A stretch of 64,000 nucleotides of DNA from AV69 sp963742315 (GCA_963742315.1 CAVULE010000001.1:248001-312000); one strand, 5' to 3'. Counted from the first letter of the stretch, positions 1 through 9,204 are shown. Notes: generated by a model not told the origin, from the letters alone. Numbers and translations: made by a program.

Positions 1-1
1 G

Positions 2-493
2 CGTGATGGGCGACTACAACTGGCATTCATTGTCCGTCCGTCAAAACGCGGTGCGTTTCGTGATCTGCGCTTCGAAGAATTACTCCGCGAGCAGGTCCGG
101 CTTGCGGTCCCGCCGAACCATCCACTTGCGCAACATCGTTCCGTCTCGCTCGCTGATGCGGCTAAGGAACCCTTTGTCGGATTAACGCGCGAAGATTTTC
201 CCGACTATAACGCCTACCTTAACGCAGTCTTTGCCTCAGTAAAAAACAAGCCGCGAGTGATAGAGGAGCACGATAGCATGACCAGTGTCATTTCAGCGAT
301 CGAGGCTGGCACGGGAGTAGGAATATTCGTGGAGGCGATTGGTTACAGTTTCGGCAGTCGAGTGAAACTAGTGCGACTCACTCCCGAGCCAAAGCCACTT
401 TCCTTCGGCATCGCCACGCGCAAAGGAAAACTTAGCCCCGCCACGGAGAAGTTCTGCCAGTGTGCGAGAGAAACGCTCGGCGCCCTCCGTTAG
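2..493 (+). CDS. LysR-type transcriptional regulator, C-terminal part (partial at window edge)
   Basis: The reading frame enters the window at base 2 and stays open to TAG at 491-493, giving 163 residues of a LysR effector-binding domain. The internal ATG at 257 is in the same frame, so the real gene begins upstream of the window. Typical of the fold are a segment near the start reading LQLAFIVRPSKRG, a domain-crossing stretch containing AVPPNHPLAQ, and the C-terminal AIEAGTGVGIFVEA strand-turn that lines the inducer pocket. The DNA-binding helix-turn-helix lies outside the window, so target and inducer cannot be inferred. The gene is separated from the next recognisable one by about 500 bases and its operon context is unknown. 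Confidence 0.8.
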   Translation, partial: RDGRLQLAFIVRPSKRGAFRDLRFEELLREQVRLAVPPNHPLAQHRSVSLADAAKEPFVGLTREDFPDYNAYLNAVFASVKNKPRVIEEHDSMTSVISAIEAGTGVGIFVEAIGYSFGSRVKLVRLTPEPKPLSFGIATRKGKLSPATEKFCQCARETLGALR

Positions 494-549
494 TTTACAG
501 CAATAGCCGAATCGCGAGAGCTAATAGCCCTTCTCCGCCTACCTAAAAA

Positions 550-578
550 AATTTCGTCTCCGCACCCGCTCAGGACAG
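550..578. repeat. short dispersed repeat, copy 1
   Basis: This 29-base stretch in the 494-728 intergenic region (TTTCGTCTCC ... CGCTCAGGACAG) nearly matches 4248-4275 downstream of the thioredoxin-reductase fragment. Both copies lie just beyond the 3' end of a plus-strand gene. No other element is seen in this intergenic stretch. Confidence 0.4.
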
Positions 579-728
579 CTTTAAGCTTGAACAAACCAAA
601 ACCGCTGGCTTGTTCCAAAGTGATTGTCGGCGGCGACGTTCACCAATTTAGAAACTCGGACGGCTCGTTGCAGCCAGGGAAGCCGAAGTGATGGTGTGAT
701 TTTTCGGTGCGGTTAACTAAGATCAAGT

Positions 729-997
729 ATGAAGGCGAAAGATTCCGACCCAAAATTCATCGCGACAGAAACGTTGATCGTCGCCGGCATAGCTCGTTCG
801 GTGGCATTCTATCGCGATGTTCTTGGAGCGACGGTGTTGCGAGAAGGCGAACCAACGTTTCTGCGGCTGAAAAATATTTGGATAACCTGATCGACACAGG
901 CCACTTTGCCTTTGAGGATTCTAGTGAGTTCATTGCGAAGCGCATCCGGGAGTTTCTACGAACCGCTGACGACGGGAATCCGACGCATGGATCTTAG
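729..997 (+). pseudogene. relic: VOC (glyoxalase-like) N-terminus joined to alpha/beta-hydrolase C-terminus
   Basis: From ATG 729 one frame encodes about 53 residues resembling the first beta-alpha-beta unit of a VOC/glyoxalase protein (motif VAFYRDVLGATVLREGEP), ending at TGA 888-890. From about 885 a different frame encodes DTGHFAFEDSSEF followed by AKRIREFL, which closely matches the C-terminus of the alpha/beta hydrolase at 16098-16970 (DTGHFALEDSSDF, AERIREFF). That segment carries the hydrolase's catalytic histidine. Two unrelated enzyme ends are therefore joined out of frame, the signature of a deletion between two genes. It is unlikely to make a working protein. A longer frame opening at 707 spans both parts but reads the VOC section out of frame. 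Confidence 0.65.
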
Positions 998-1018
998 TTG
1001 TTTCCGAAAGGACAAGGC

Positions 1019-2449
1019 ATGAGCGCAACCCAAAACACTTCTTCAGGACAAAACGATAGGGTTGAAGAATACGACGTGGTAATCCTGGGCGGTGGCACCG
1101 GATCGACCATCGCGGCATGGACCTTTGCCGGACAAGGACAGCGTGTCGCAGTGATCGACCGCAAATATATTGGTGGATCGTGCCCTAACATCGCCTGTCT
1201 GCCGAGCAAGAACATTATTCACAGTGCGAAGGTTGCATCCTACGTTCGCCAAAGTGAAGAATTCGGCATCGTGAGGGAGGATTTCAAAGTCGATATGTCT
1301 GCGGTGCGCAGCCGCAAACGCACAATGGTATCGGGCCTGAACGAGCTCTATCTCGACAATTACAAAAAGACTGGAGCGGAATTCATTTGTGGCGCCGGGC
1401 GCTTCATCGGTTCCCGGACTTTGGAGGCCACATTGCGCGATGGAACGAAGCGTCAACTCCGCGGAACCAATGTGATCATCAGTACCGGGACGCGCGCAGT
1501 TTTGGATTCGACTCCAGGACTGGCTGAGGCGCAGCCACTCACGCATGTCGAAGCACTCGAACTGGACGAGGTCCCCGAACATCTCCTTGTCATCGGCGGT
1601 GGCTACGTCGGAATAGAACTATCCCAGGCCATGCGCCGATTTGGCAGCAAGGTGTCGGTGATCGAACGCAATGGCCGGTTACTCCATCGAGAAGACGAAG
1701 ATGTGACTGAAGAACTTCGCCGCCTTTTCGAGGACGAGGGCATCGACGTTCTTTTGAATGCCAAGATCAAGCGAGTATCGGGGAAATCCGGTAGATCAGT
1801 AAAGATGGTTCTTGAACAAAATGGAGTAGAGAAAACGCTCGAAGGCAGTCATGTCCTGGTTGCGGCAGGACGCACTCCGAACACAGAGGGGTTAGGCCTG
1901 GAGTTTGCCGGTGTCGAACTGACAGATCGCGGATACGTGAAGGTCAATGAGCATCTTCAGACTACTGCACCCGGCGTTTGGACAATCGGTGAGGTGGGAG
2001 GCAGTCCTCAGTTTACCCACATTAGCATTGATGATTTCCGTGTGGTCCGTGACAACCTCGCGGGCCATAACCATGTGACGACTGGCCGGCAAGTCCCGTT
2101 TTGCGTTTTCACGGATCCGGAGTTCGCACGCATCGGCCTGAGTGAGAAGGAGGCCAAAGCGCAAGGCATCGCCTATCGCTTGTTCAAAATCCCAATGGAA
2201 GCAGTCCTGCGTGCGCGCACACTTTCTGAAACACGGGGATTTCTAAAGGCGCTGGTTGAAATCGATAGCGATCGCATCCTTGGCTTCACCGCCTTCGGCG
2301 TCGACGGAGGAGAAATTATGTGTTCGGTTCAGATTGCTATGGCCGCAGGTCTACCCTATACCGCATTTCGCGATGCCATTATCGCCCACCCAACTATTGC
2401 GGAGGGACTTAGTGCGTTGTTCTCGTCCGAACCTTTGCCGCAGCGATAG
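1019..2449 (+). CDS. FAD-dependent pyridine nucleotide-disulfide oxidoreductase (mercuric-reductase/lipoamide-dehydrogenase-like)
   Basis: 476 residues, the usual size for class I flavin disulfide reductases. Start chosen at ATG 1019 because AAAGGA lies 6 bases upstream; a TTG at 998 is the less likely alternative. FAD-binding GGGTG is at residues 24-28, the redox-active C-x4-C pair at C55 and C60 within GGSCPNIACLPSK, an NAD(P)-binding IGGGYVGIE motif near 190, and the C-terminal H-P-T-x-x-E signature of the catalytic His-Glu dyad near 455. There is no N-terminal heavy-metal domain and no C-terminal vicinal cysteine pair, so true mercury reduction is doubtful. The closest description is a MerA-like or Lpd-like reductase of unknown substrate. 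It is followed 60 bases later by an aquaporin on the same strand. Confidence 0.85.
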   Translation: MSATQNTSSGQNDRVEEYDVVILGGGTGSTIAAWTFAGQGQRVAVIDRKYIGGSCPNIACLPSKNIIHSAKVASYVRQSEEFGIVREDFKVDMSAVRSRKRTMVSGLNELYLDNYKKTGAEFICGAGRFIGSRTLEATLRDGTKRQLRGTNVIISTGTRAVLDSTPGLAEAQPLTHVEALELDEVPEHLLVIGGGYVGIELSQAMRRFGSKVSVIERNGRLLHREDEDVTEELRRLFEDEGIDVLLNAKIKRVSGKSGRSVKMVLEQNGVEKTLEGSHVLVAAGRTPNTEGLGLEFAGVELTDRGYVKVNEHLQTTAPGVWTIGEVGGSPQFTHISIDDFRVVRDNLAGHNHVTTGRQVPFCVFTDPEFARIGLSEKEAKAQGIAYRLFKIPMEAVLRARTLSETRGFLKALVEIDSDRILGFTAFGVDGGEIMCSVQIAMAAGLPYTAFRDAIIAHPTIAEGLSALFSSEPLPQR

Positions 2450-2509
2450 ATGTCGCGGTGGCAATGAGTCCGCATTGGCACTTGTAACCCATCCTAAGAC
2501 GGATGAGCT

Positions 2510-3358
2510 ATGAACGAGATAGCAAGAAGCGAAACGATCACGGCTAGTGCCCTGAACGCCTTCGGCAACTTACGCTTCCACTGGCCGGAGTATCTGATGG
2601 AAGCTGGCGAGGTGGCCTTATACATGTTCGTTACGTGCGCATTGGCGACCTTGTTGCAGCATCCTGCTTCACCGGTCGGACACTTGATCGCCAACGGCTT
2701 CTTTCGTCGGGCGCTTATGGGATTAGGCATGGGTACGACGGTCGTCGCAATTATCACGTCACCGTGGGGTAAGCAGTCCGGGGCTCATTTTAATCCGGGT
2801 GTAACGCTCACATTTTACCGATTGGGAAAAATGGACTTCTCAGATGCAGTGTTCTACGTAACCGCACAATTCTTCGGCGCAGTGAGCGGTGTCGCAATCG
2901 TTACAGTTGTGTTGGCAGGCGCGCCGGGTCAGGCCGCGGTGCACTACGGGGTGACAATGCCTGGCGCGTATGGCAGCGCTAGCGCCTTTGTCGCGGAAAT
3001 GACGATTTCTTTCATTCTTATGAGCACGGTCTTGTTCGTGTCCAATCGCGAAAACATCGCACGATACACACCGTACTTTGCCGGCGCGCTTGTTGCAACG
3101 TACTGGACCTTTGAATCGCCGCTGTCCGGGATGAGTACGAATCCAGCACGAACATTTGGTTCAGCATTTTTTGCCGACTACTGGCACGCGGCTTGGATCT
3201 ATTTCACTGCGCCGCCGTTGGGCATGCTAGCAGCGGCGGAGATTTTTCTGTGGATTCGCGGAGGCGTCGGTCCCCGTTGCGCGAAGCTGCACCATTCCAA
3301 CAACAAGCGCTGTATATTTCACTGCGGATATCGAGGAGCACCCGTTTGCAATTCCTAG
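2510..3358 (+). CDS. MIP-family channel (aquaporin/glycerol facilitator type)
   Basis: 282 residues with about six hydrophobic segments. The two half-helix selectivity motifs are visible: HFNPG near residue 93 (a G in place of the usual A of NPA) and STNPAR near 211, the second followed by TFGSAFF. The C-terminus is cysteine/histidine-rich (CAKLHHSNNKRC ... FHCGY) and probably cytosolic. MIP proteins conduct water or small neutral solutes across the inner membrane; which solute cannot be judged here because the first NPA box is altered. The start ATG at 2510 overlaps a TGAGCTATGA context without a strong ribosome site. It lies between two flavoprotein genes, which may hint at a peroxide or small-solute role, but that is inference. 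Confidence 0.85.
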   Translation: MNEIARSETITASALNAFGNLRFHWPEYLMEAGEVALYMFVTCALATLLQHPASPVGHLIANGFFRRALMGLGMGTTVVAIITSPWGKQSGAHFNPGVTLTFYRLGKMDFSDAVFYVTAQFFGAVSGVAIVTVVLAGAPGQAAVHYGVTMPGAYGSASAFVAEMTISFILMSTVLFVSNRENIARYTPYFAGALVATYWTFESPLSGMSTNPARTFGSAFFADYWHAAWIYFTAPPLGMLAAAEIFLWIRGGVGPRCAKLHHSNNKRCIFHCGYRGAPVCNS

Positions 3359-3561
3359 TGTCCTGCCCCGGAAATAGGATGACAATTGCTGTAAACGATT
3401 TGGTGATTCTCCAAGGCGCGAGCGAAGCGCCGATATCCGCAGCGATCTCGGCCAAGCGAGCAACGCAGGAGAATCGCCAAAGTGCCACAGCCCGGAAGGG
3501 TTGGGTTGTTTGGTGTCCATCTGCTCCTGTTGATCGCTTCAAACAGCAACAGGGAAACAAC

Positions 3562-4140
3562 ATGAAACCTTTCCAGCAAGCAACGCCTCAGGTGATCATC
3601 GTCGCCGGCGCGGGTAACTCCGCCGGTCAGGCAGCGATGTTCGTTTACGAAGGCGCTGAGAAGGTGTTGCTCATCGTGCGCGGCGATAGCCTAACGAAAA
3701 GTATGTCGAGCTATCTCTCCCGTCGTGTCGAGACAAAGGAGAATATCGAGATTCTTTATCAAACCGAAATCAGGCGAATGACAGGGCGCAGGAAATTGGA
3801 ATCAGTCGAGCTTGAGCACACGGGCACGAGTGCGAGACGCACAGTGGAAACACCGGCGGTGTTTTCGATGATCTGCGCGTTACCGTGCACCGGCTGGCTC
3901 CCCGACGAGATCGAGCGCGACGACAAAGGCTTCATTCTCACCGGCGCAAAAGTGGCGCAATCCTCAGCCTGGCAGAAAATGAATCGCGCGCCGGGCCCGA
4001 TGGAAACGAGCCTACCTGGGGTGTTCGCCGCGGGCGACGTGCGCTCCGGTTCGGTCAAGCGTTGCGCTGCCGCGGTGGGCGAAGGTGGCATGGCGGTTGC
4101 AAATGTTCACCGCGCTCTCGCTGAATACAGGACTCGATAG
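3562..4140 (+). pseudogene. thioredoxin-reductase-like protein, C-terminal half only
   Basis: 192 residues from ATG 3562. It begins directly at the NADPH-binding glycine loop (GAGNSAGQAAMFV) and ends with the FAD-contacting SLPGVFAAGDVRSGSVKR segment, so it matches only the second half of the fused protein at 50571-52220, roughly half the residues being the same. The N-terminal FAD domain and the cNMP domain are absent, and without the FAD-binding half it could not act as a reductase. The frame stays open upstream to 3193, but that part overlaps the aquaporin gene and shows no domain. Likely a truncated paralogue left by a deletion or partial duplication. Confidence 0.7.
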
Positions 4141-4247
4141 AAATCAATTATCCGGTAAGACCGCGGGGCGCGAACGGCGCAAACGCTTTTACCGCGCGAT
4201 GATTTCGACTCGCCTAACGAAAAAGATTAACTTTCGCCAGATTGACA

Positions 4248-4298
4248 ATTTCGTCTCCCAGCCGCTCAGGACAGGTTCGTTTCGGCGAGGCGCCGAAA
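4248..4298. repeat. dispersed repeat copy 2 plus stem-loop
   Basis: Bases 4248-4275 nearly repeat 550-578. Immediately after, 4280-4298 form a perfect 8-bp hairpin (TTTCGGCG, loop AGG, CGCCGAAA). It lies between two convergent genes, where it could end transcription, although no T-run follows. The rest of 4141-4425 holds only the direct repeat at 4340-4365. Confidence 0.45.
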
Positions 4299-4339
4299 CC
4301 AGCGCGTGAGACGCGTGCGCTCCCCAGACAAATGCGTTT

Positions 4340-4365
4340 TGACGCGGGAAGGATATTGGAATTCG
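4340..4365. repeat. 26-bp direct repeat, copy A
   Basis: Identical to 12159-12184 over 26 bases (begins TGACGCGGGAAGGATATTGG). The similarity continues imperfectly for another 25 or so bases on the right side, ending around GAGTATTGCCT in both copies. The two copies lie just outside the HAD-to-ndh gene block. Confidence 0.75.
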
Positions 4366-4425
4366 TCTTGAGATTGATGAGTATTGCCTACTTTAGTACG
4401 CACGAGCGCTCGTGGATAGAGAGTG

Positions 4426-5337
4426 TCAGGATACTTGATTCAGAACGAATTCTTCGGCGGCTTTAGCGAAACCTTCTTCTTCGGATGAGGTTGTGGTGTA
4501 GGTGGCCGCAGCTCTCACTTCTTCACCGGCCTGCCCCATCGCGATGCTGATCCCGCTTTTCTCGAACATCGCCATGTCGTTAGGCATGTCACCGATGGTG
4601 GCAATCTGCTGTGTCGGAATGCCGAGCATTTCGGACAGGCGCGTGACGACGTAGCCTTTGTTCGCTTCCGGGTGAGTAACATCGAGGTAGTAAGGTTGCG
4701 AACGCGCGGCTGAAACCAGGGTTTCGCGCTTCGGATTGGTTTGTCTCGTGTGAACTTTCGCCGCGAACTGCTCGCGCACCGCGGCTTCACACCGTTGCAC
4801 CGCGTCAAGATCATCGCTTACTCCGACTAACTTCGCCACGTCGTTAGTAAGGCCTTCGAAGTTCGACACCACCGTGGGAGGAAATTTCACCGTCCATTCT
4901 TCGCGATCGACATGTGGTCCGTGGCGGTCGCGCACGAACCATTCCGTGCCACGATAGATCCAGCAGTCGAGTCCATGCTTCCGCATCGTTTCCATTGCCG
5001 GTTCGATCACGTCGGCCTGCAGCACACGTTGTTCGATGACGGATAGGTCTGGGTTAACAAACATGCCGCCATTGAAAGCAGCAATAGGTGTGGTGAGTGC
5101 CAACGGCGCGATCAGCATTTCCATCCCACGCGGCGGGCGGCCGCTGGTAATCGCGAACTGAATTCCTGCACCCCGCATTTTTGCGACCGCAGCACGCGCG
5201 CGCTCCGTTAACACCTTCTCACGAGTTACCAAGGTGCCATCTACATCGGCAAGAAGAAGGCGAATCGTAGGAGGCGTTCTTGCAAATGATGCGTCACGTT
5301 CCTTGTTGGTGGTCGGATGTGTCGCGGATACACTCAT
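4426..5337 (-). CDS. HAD-superfamily (Cof-type) hydrolase
   Basis: 303 residues. HAD motif I is ADVDGTLVT near residue 31 (nucleophile Asp), motif II is the TSGRPPRG segment near 64, and motif IV is IGDMPNDMAMF near 252; a type II cap sits between II and IV. This is the Cof/YbiV-like layout of sugar-phosphate and nucleotide phosphatases. It follows gnd by only 5 bases on the same strand, so it is probably the last gene of the pentose phosphate operon and may dephosphorylate a sugar phosphate produced there; that substrate is an inference. Cytoplasmic. Confidence 0.85.
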   Translation of the reverse strand: MSVSATHPTTNKERDASFARTPPTIRLLLADVDGTLVTREKVLTERARAAVAKMRGAGIQFAITSGRPPRGMEMLIAPLALTTPIAAFNGGMFVNPDLSVIEQRVLQADVIEPAMETMRKHGLDCWIYRGTEWFVRDRHGPHVDREEWTVKFPPTVVSNFEGLTNDVAKLVGVSDDLDAVQRCEAAVREQFAAKVHTRQTNPKRETLVSAARSQPYYLDVTHPEANKGYVVTRLSEMLGIPTQQIATIGDMPNDMAMFEKSGISIAMGQAGEEVRAAATYTTTSSEEEGFAKAAEEFVLNQVS

Positions 5338-5342
5338 ATACT

Positions 5343-6387
5343 TTAGGCTGCTTTAGCCTGTTGTTTCTCCAAGTGACCACCGAACCCAAAGCGCATCGCG
5401 GATAGCACTCGGTCAGCGTAATCAGCTTCGCCGCGCGAAGAAAAGCGTTCATACAAAGCCGCCGTCAACGCCGGCACTGGCACGCCTTCGTCGATCGCCG
5501 CCTTGATTGTCCAACGGCCTTCCCCTGAATCAGAAACTCGGCCGGCAAAATTCGCCAGCTGCGGGTCGGTCGTAAGGGCAGATGCAGTTAGATCAAGTAG
5601 CCAGGAGGCGATCACGCTGCCGCGCCGCCAGACTTCGGAAATATCAGCTACGTTCAAGTCGTACTGGTAGTGCTCCGGATTCCGCAACGGAGTTGTCTCG
5701 GCATCTACCTCGCTTTCGCGCTTGCCTGCGTTAGCGCCTTTCAAAACACCAAGACCTTCCGCATATGCGGCCATGATTCCATACTCGATGCCGTTATGGA
5801 CCATCTTCACGAAATGGCCGGCACCGTTCGGCCCGCAGTGGAGGTAACCTTGTTCGGCCGTGCCGCCAAGTTTGTCGCGGCCGGGGGTGCGCGCCACCTG
5901 CCCACGGCCCGGCGCGAGCGCGGCAAAAATAGGATCGAGACGCTGAACTATCTCTGTGTCGCCGCCGATCATCATGCAATAACCACGTTCCAAGCCCCAG
6001 ATGCCGCCGCTGGTTCCGACATCGACATAGTGAATACCTAACGAGCGCAAGCCCTTCGCGCGTTCGATATCATCCACATAGTAAGAGTTGCCGCCGTCTA
6101 TGATGGTATCGCCGTTTTCGAGCAGCGGTGACAGCTCACCGATGGTCTGATCAACTACCGCCGCCGGCACCATCAGCCAGATCGCTCGCGGTCGCTCGAG
6201 CTTTGCAACGAGGTCTGCCAATGAGCTGGCTCCCTCTGCTCCCTCTTTGACCAGATCGCCGACTAGTGTTGGGGGAGCGATCAAACACGACGCATTTTTG
6301 TCCTTTCTCCAGTAAGCGCCGCACCATGTTCGCACCCATTCGGCCAAGGCCGATCATCCCAAGCTGCATTGTGGTCTGTTCTTTCAT
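5343..6387 (-). CDS. gnd: 6-phosphogluconate dehydrogenase, decarboxylating (frameshifted in this sequence)
   Basis: Converts 6-phosphogluconate to ribulose 5-phosphate with CO2 and NAD(P)H. The N-terminal frame starts at ATG 6387 with GGAGA 8 bases upstream and reads MQLGMIGLGRMGANMVRRLL (Rossmann fold) to CVVFDRSP. The remainder, from VGDLVKEG, is in another frame and runs to 5343. Removing one base of the five-G run at 6271-6275 restores a continuous protein (DRSP-TLVGDLVKEG). Downstream are the substrate-binding GTSGGIWGLERG segment and the active-site stretch GPNGAGHFVKMVHNGIEYG. The restored length of about 347 residues fits the short, YqeC-like NAD(P)-type enzymes. The lesion is a homopolymer indel, so a sequencing error is the first suspicion. 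Confidence 0.85.
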
Positions 6388-6468
6388 GACTTGTTCTCCA
6401 TTGGTTGAGCTACATTGTGGAAGTATTCTTCATTGTTGAAGCTTCGAAGATGCTCTCGATTTGCCTTT

Positions 6469-8112
6469 TCATGACTGTAGTTTCATCTGCCGGTAGCGGC
6501 GGATCAGATTGTTGGTTGAGCTATCGTGTTTTAGCTCCGGCTCCGATGGAGCTTCCAACTCCGGAATGATTCGTTGAGCTAGCGCTTTACCGAGTTCTAC
6601 GCCCCATTGATCAAATGAGTTGATGTTCCAGATCGTACCCTGCGTGAAAACGCTGTGTTCATAAAGCGCCACCAGCTTGCCGAGCACCTCAGGAGTTAGC
6701 CGGTCAGCGAGGATAACATTCGACGGCCGATTACCTTCAAAGACACGATGCGGCACCAGCCCCTTACGCGTGCCTTCCGCCCGTACTTGTTCGGCTGTCT
6801 TGCCGAAAGCAAGCGCTTCCGCCTGCGCGAAGACATTGGACAGGAGCATGTCGTGATGCTGGCCAAGCGGCGTAAGTGCATGACCGAAGGCGATAAAATC
6901 ACACGGAATAAGGCGCGTGCCTTGGTGGATCAACTGATAGAACGAATGCTGCCCGTTCGTCCCAGGTTCACCCCAATAGACAGGCCCGGTATCGTAGTTG
7001 ACTTGTTTCCCATCTAAAGTGACGTGCTTGCCGTTACTCTCCATCGTTAGCTGTTGGAGATAAGCCGGAAATCGTTTCAGGTATTGCTCGTAGGGAAGGA
7101 CGGCGACTGTCTGCGCATCGAAGAAGTCCGTATACCAGACGGTGAGTAACCCAAGAAGAATTGGCAGGTTTTGATCGAAAGGCGCGGTGCGAAAGTGCTC
7201 GTCCATCTGATGGAAGCCGTCGAGCATGCTGCGGAAGTTGTCTGGCCCGATTGCCAGCATGGTTGACAAGCCGATGGCAGAATCCATCGAGTAACGTCCA
7301 CCTACCCAATCCCAGAAGCCGAACATGTTGTCCGTATCAATGCCAAAGGCGGACACCTTCTCGGCGTTTGTGGAAACAGCAACGAAATGCTTGGCTACGG
7401 CGGCTTTGTCGCCGCCTAATCCTTTTAAGAGCCAGTCCCGCGCAGTTTGCGCGTTAGTCATTGTTTCCAGCGTGGTGAAGGTTTTGGACGAAACGATGAA
7501 CAGGGTTTCCGCTGGATCGAGATCGCGGGTAGCTTCCACGAAGTCGGTCCCGTCGATGTTGGAGACGAAGCGAAAGGTGAGGCTGCGATCCGTGTAGTGT
7601 TTTAGAGCTTCGTAGGCCATTACCGGCCCGAGGTCGGAGCCGCCGATACCTATATTAATAATGTTCCGAATTCGTTTGCCCGTGTGCCCGACCCATTCAC
7701 CGCTGCGAATCCGGTTACTAAAAGTGGCCATCTTGTCGAGCACGTCGTGGACTGCCGGCACAACGTTTTTGCCGTCGACCAGGATGGTTGCGTTCTTCGG
7801 CGCCCGTAATGCGACGTGCAGCACGGCGCGTTTTTCGGTCGTGTTTATTTTCTCGCCGCGAAACATGGCATCGATCCTTCCGCGCAAGTCGCACTCCTCT
7901 GCGAGCTGCTGGAGCAGCTTCAGAGTGGTGTCAGTGACTCGGTTCTTGGAATAATCCAGAAACAGTCCTGCACCCTCCGCGACGAGCTTTTCGCCGCGGG
8001 TAGAGTCGTTAGCAAATAGCTCGCGCAAGTGCAGCTTTCTGATCTCTTTGCTATGCTCGGCTAGGGCCTTCCAGGCCGGTAACCGCTTAAGTGACGTTCG
8101 CTTTTTTTGCAT
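6469..8112 (-). CDS. pgi: glucose-6-phosphate isomerase
   Basis: 547 residues, the size of the E. coli-type enzyme that interconverts glucose 6-phosphate and fructose 6-phosphate. Visible signatures are GIGGSDLGPVM (phosphate binding, near residue 155), the family signature FWDWVGGRYSMDSAIGL near 268, the catalytic Glu in WGEPGTNGQHSFYQL near 362, and a C-terminal FDQWGVELGK with the catalytic Lys. It starts 3 bases after the stop of tal on the same strand and is 81 bases upstream of gnd, so it is almost certainly cotranscribed with the pentose phosphate genes. In the cycle it returns fructose 6-phosphate made by transaldolase to glucose 6-phosphate for another oxidative turn. Confidence 0.95.
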   Translation of the reverse strand: MQKKRTSLKRLPAWKALAEHSKEIRKLHLRELFANDSTRGEKLVAEGAGLFLDYSKNRVTDTTLKLLQQLAEECDLRGRIDAMFRGEKINTTEKRAVLHVALRAPKNATILVDGKNVVPAVHDVLDKMATFSNRIRSGEWVGHTGKRIRNIINIGIGGSDLGPVMAYEALKHYTDRSLTFRFVSNIDGTDFVEATRDLDPAETLFIVSSKTFTTLETMTNAQTARDWLLKGLGGDKAAVAKHFVAVSTNAEKVSAFGIDTDNMFGFWDWVGGRYSMDSAIGLSTMLAIGPDNFRSMLDGFHQMDEHFRTAPFDQNLPILLGLLTVWYTDFFDAQTVAVLPYEQYLKRFPAYLQQLTMESNGKHVTLDGKQVNYDTGPVYWGEPGTNGQHSFYQLIHQGTRLIPCDFIAFGHALTPLGQHHDMLLSNVFAQAEALAFGKTAEQVRAEGTRKGLVPHRVFEGNRPSNVILADRLTPEVLGKLVALYEHSVFTQGTIWNINSFDQWGVELGKALAQRIIPELEAPSEPELKHDSSTNNLIRRYRQMKLQS

Positions 8113-8115
8113 AAT

Positions 8116-9201
8116 TTAGGCCGCTTGCTGAAGTGACGCAGTTTTCGATGAGATTACATTGAGTAAATCGTTCCACGACTTAACGAATGAAGTTGCTCCC
8201 TCTTCCTGGAGCTGCGCGCCGAGCGCACTCAGGTTCACTCCCGCTTTGACGAAATCGTCGAGAGTGCGAGCGGTATCGTTCATGTCTTTTGCTGGTAGGG
8301 CATCTACCTTGCCGTGATCGGCTAGAGCTTGCAGCGTCGCCTCCGGCATCGTGTTCACCGTTAGCGGTACCGCTAGGCTTTCAACGTAAAGTGTATCGGA
8401 GGCTTTCGGATCTTTAGTTCCGGTGCTAGCAAACAGTAGCCGTTGCGGAATCGCACCTTCATTGAAGGCGCGCTGCCACCTGGATGAACCAAGTAGTTTG
8501 ACGTACTCCTGGTAGGTGCGGCGAGCTATCGCAATACCTAACCGGTTCGTAAGTTCGGGTGGAACTTTGCCGGCGACTGCGGTATCCCACCGGCTCACGA
8601 ACACCGAAGCTACCGATCCCACTTTTGGATTCAGTCCAGCGTCGATGCGGCGCTCGATGCCTCGCATGTAAGCCTCGGCGACTGCTCGATACTGCTCCGG
8701 CGAAAACAGGAGGGTCACGTTGACTGGAATTCCCGCAAAAATAGCTTCCTCGATTGCCGGAAGACCTTCCTTGGTTCCAGGAATTTTGATTAGCAGGTTA
8801 GGACGATTCGCGCGCGCAAATAACTGCTTCGCTTCCGCCAGAGTGCTCGCGGTGTTATGCGCCAGTAACGGCGAAACTTCCAGGGATACCCATCCGTCCA
8901 GCCCGTTGGTCCGATCGTGGACAGGTCGAAACAGGTCTGCTGCACGCGTAAGGTCTTCCAACGCAAGTTCGAAGAACAGTTCCTCGCCGCTTTTACCTTT
9001 GCTTGCATAATCTCGAATCGCGCGATCGTAGCTACTGCTGTTCTTAATTGCGTGATCGAAGATCGTTGGGTTTGACGTCAGCCCTGTAATGGCGAGCTCC
9101 GCGATGTAACGCTCGAGCGTCCCATTATTCAGCAGGTCACGGGTGATATTATCGAGCCAGAGGCTCTGGCCCAGGTTGTGGAGTTGTTGTGTCGCTTTCA
9201 T
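8116..9201 (-). CDS. tal: transaldolase
   Basis: 361 residues, matching the longer bacterial transaldolases often found beside zwf and pgi. The Schiff-base lysine lies in LLIKIPGTKEG near residue 136; other hallmarks are SLWLDNITRD near the start, TSNPTIFDHAI near 42, and NVTLLFSPEQY near 158. Transfers a dihydroxyacetone unit between sedoheptulose 7-phosphate and glyceraldehyde 3-phosphate. It sits between zwf (3-base gap upstream) and pgi (3-base gap downstream), a tight arrangement that implies coordinated expression. No transketolase gene is present in the window, so the non-oxidative branch must be completed elsewhere. Confidence 0.93.
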   Translation of the reverse strand: MKATQQLHNLGQSLWLDNITRDLLNNGTLERYIAELAITGLTSNPTIFDHAIKNSSSYDRAIRDYASKGKSGEELFFELALEDLTRAADLFRPVHDRTNGLDGWVSLEVSPLLAHNTASTLAEAKQLFARANRPNLLIKIPGTKEGLPAIEEAIFAGIPVNVTLLFSPEQYRAVAEAYMRGIERRIDAGLNPKVGSVASVFVSRWDTAVAGKVPPELTNRLGIAIARRTYQEYVKLLGSSRWQRAFNEGAIPQRLLFASTGTKDPKASDTLYVESLAVPLTVNTMPEATLQALADHGKVDALPAKDMNDTARTLDDFVKAGVNLSALGAQLQEEGATSFVKSWNDLLNVISSKTASLQQAA

Positions 9202-9204
9202 ATT

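Noticed and set aside
1019..2449. True mercuric reductase (merA)
   Set aside because: N-terminal metal-binding domain and C-terminal Cys pair are missing and no mer genes are adjacent.
5670..6041. 123-residue plus-strand frame opposite gnd
   Set aside because: Shadow of gnd; no independent family features.
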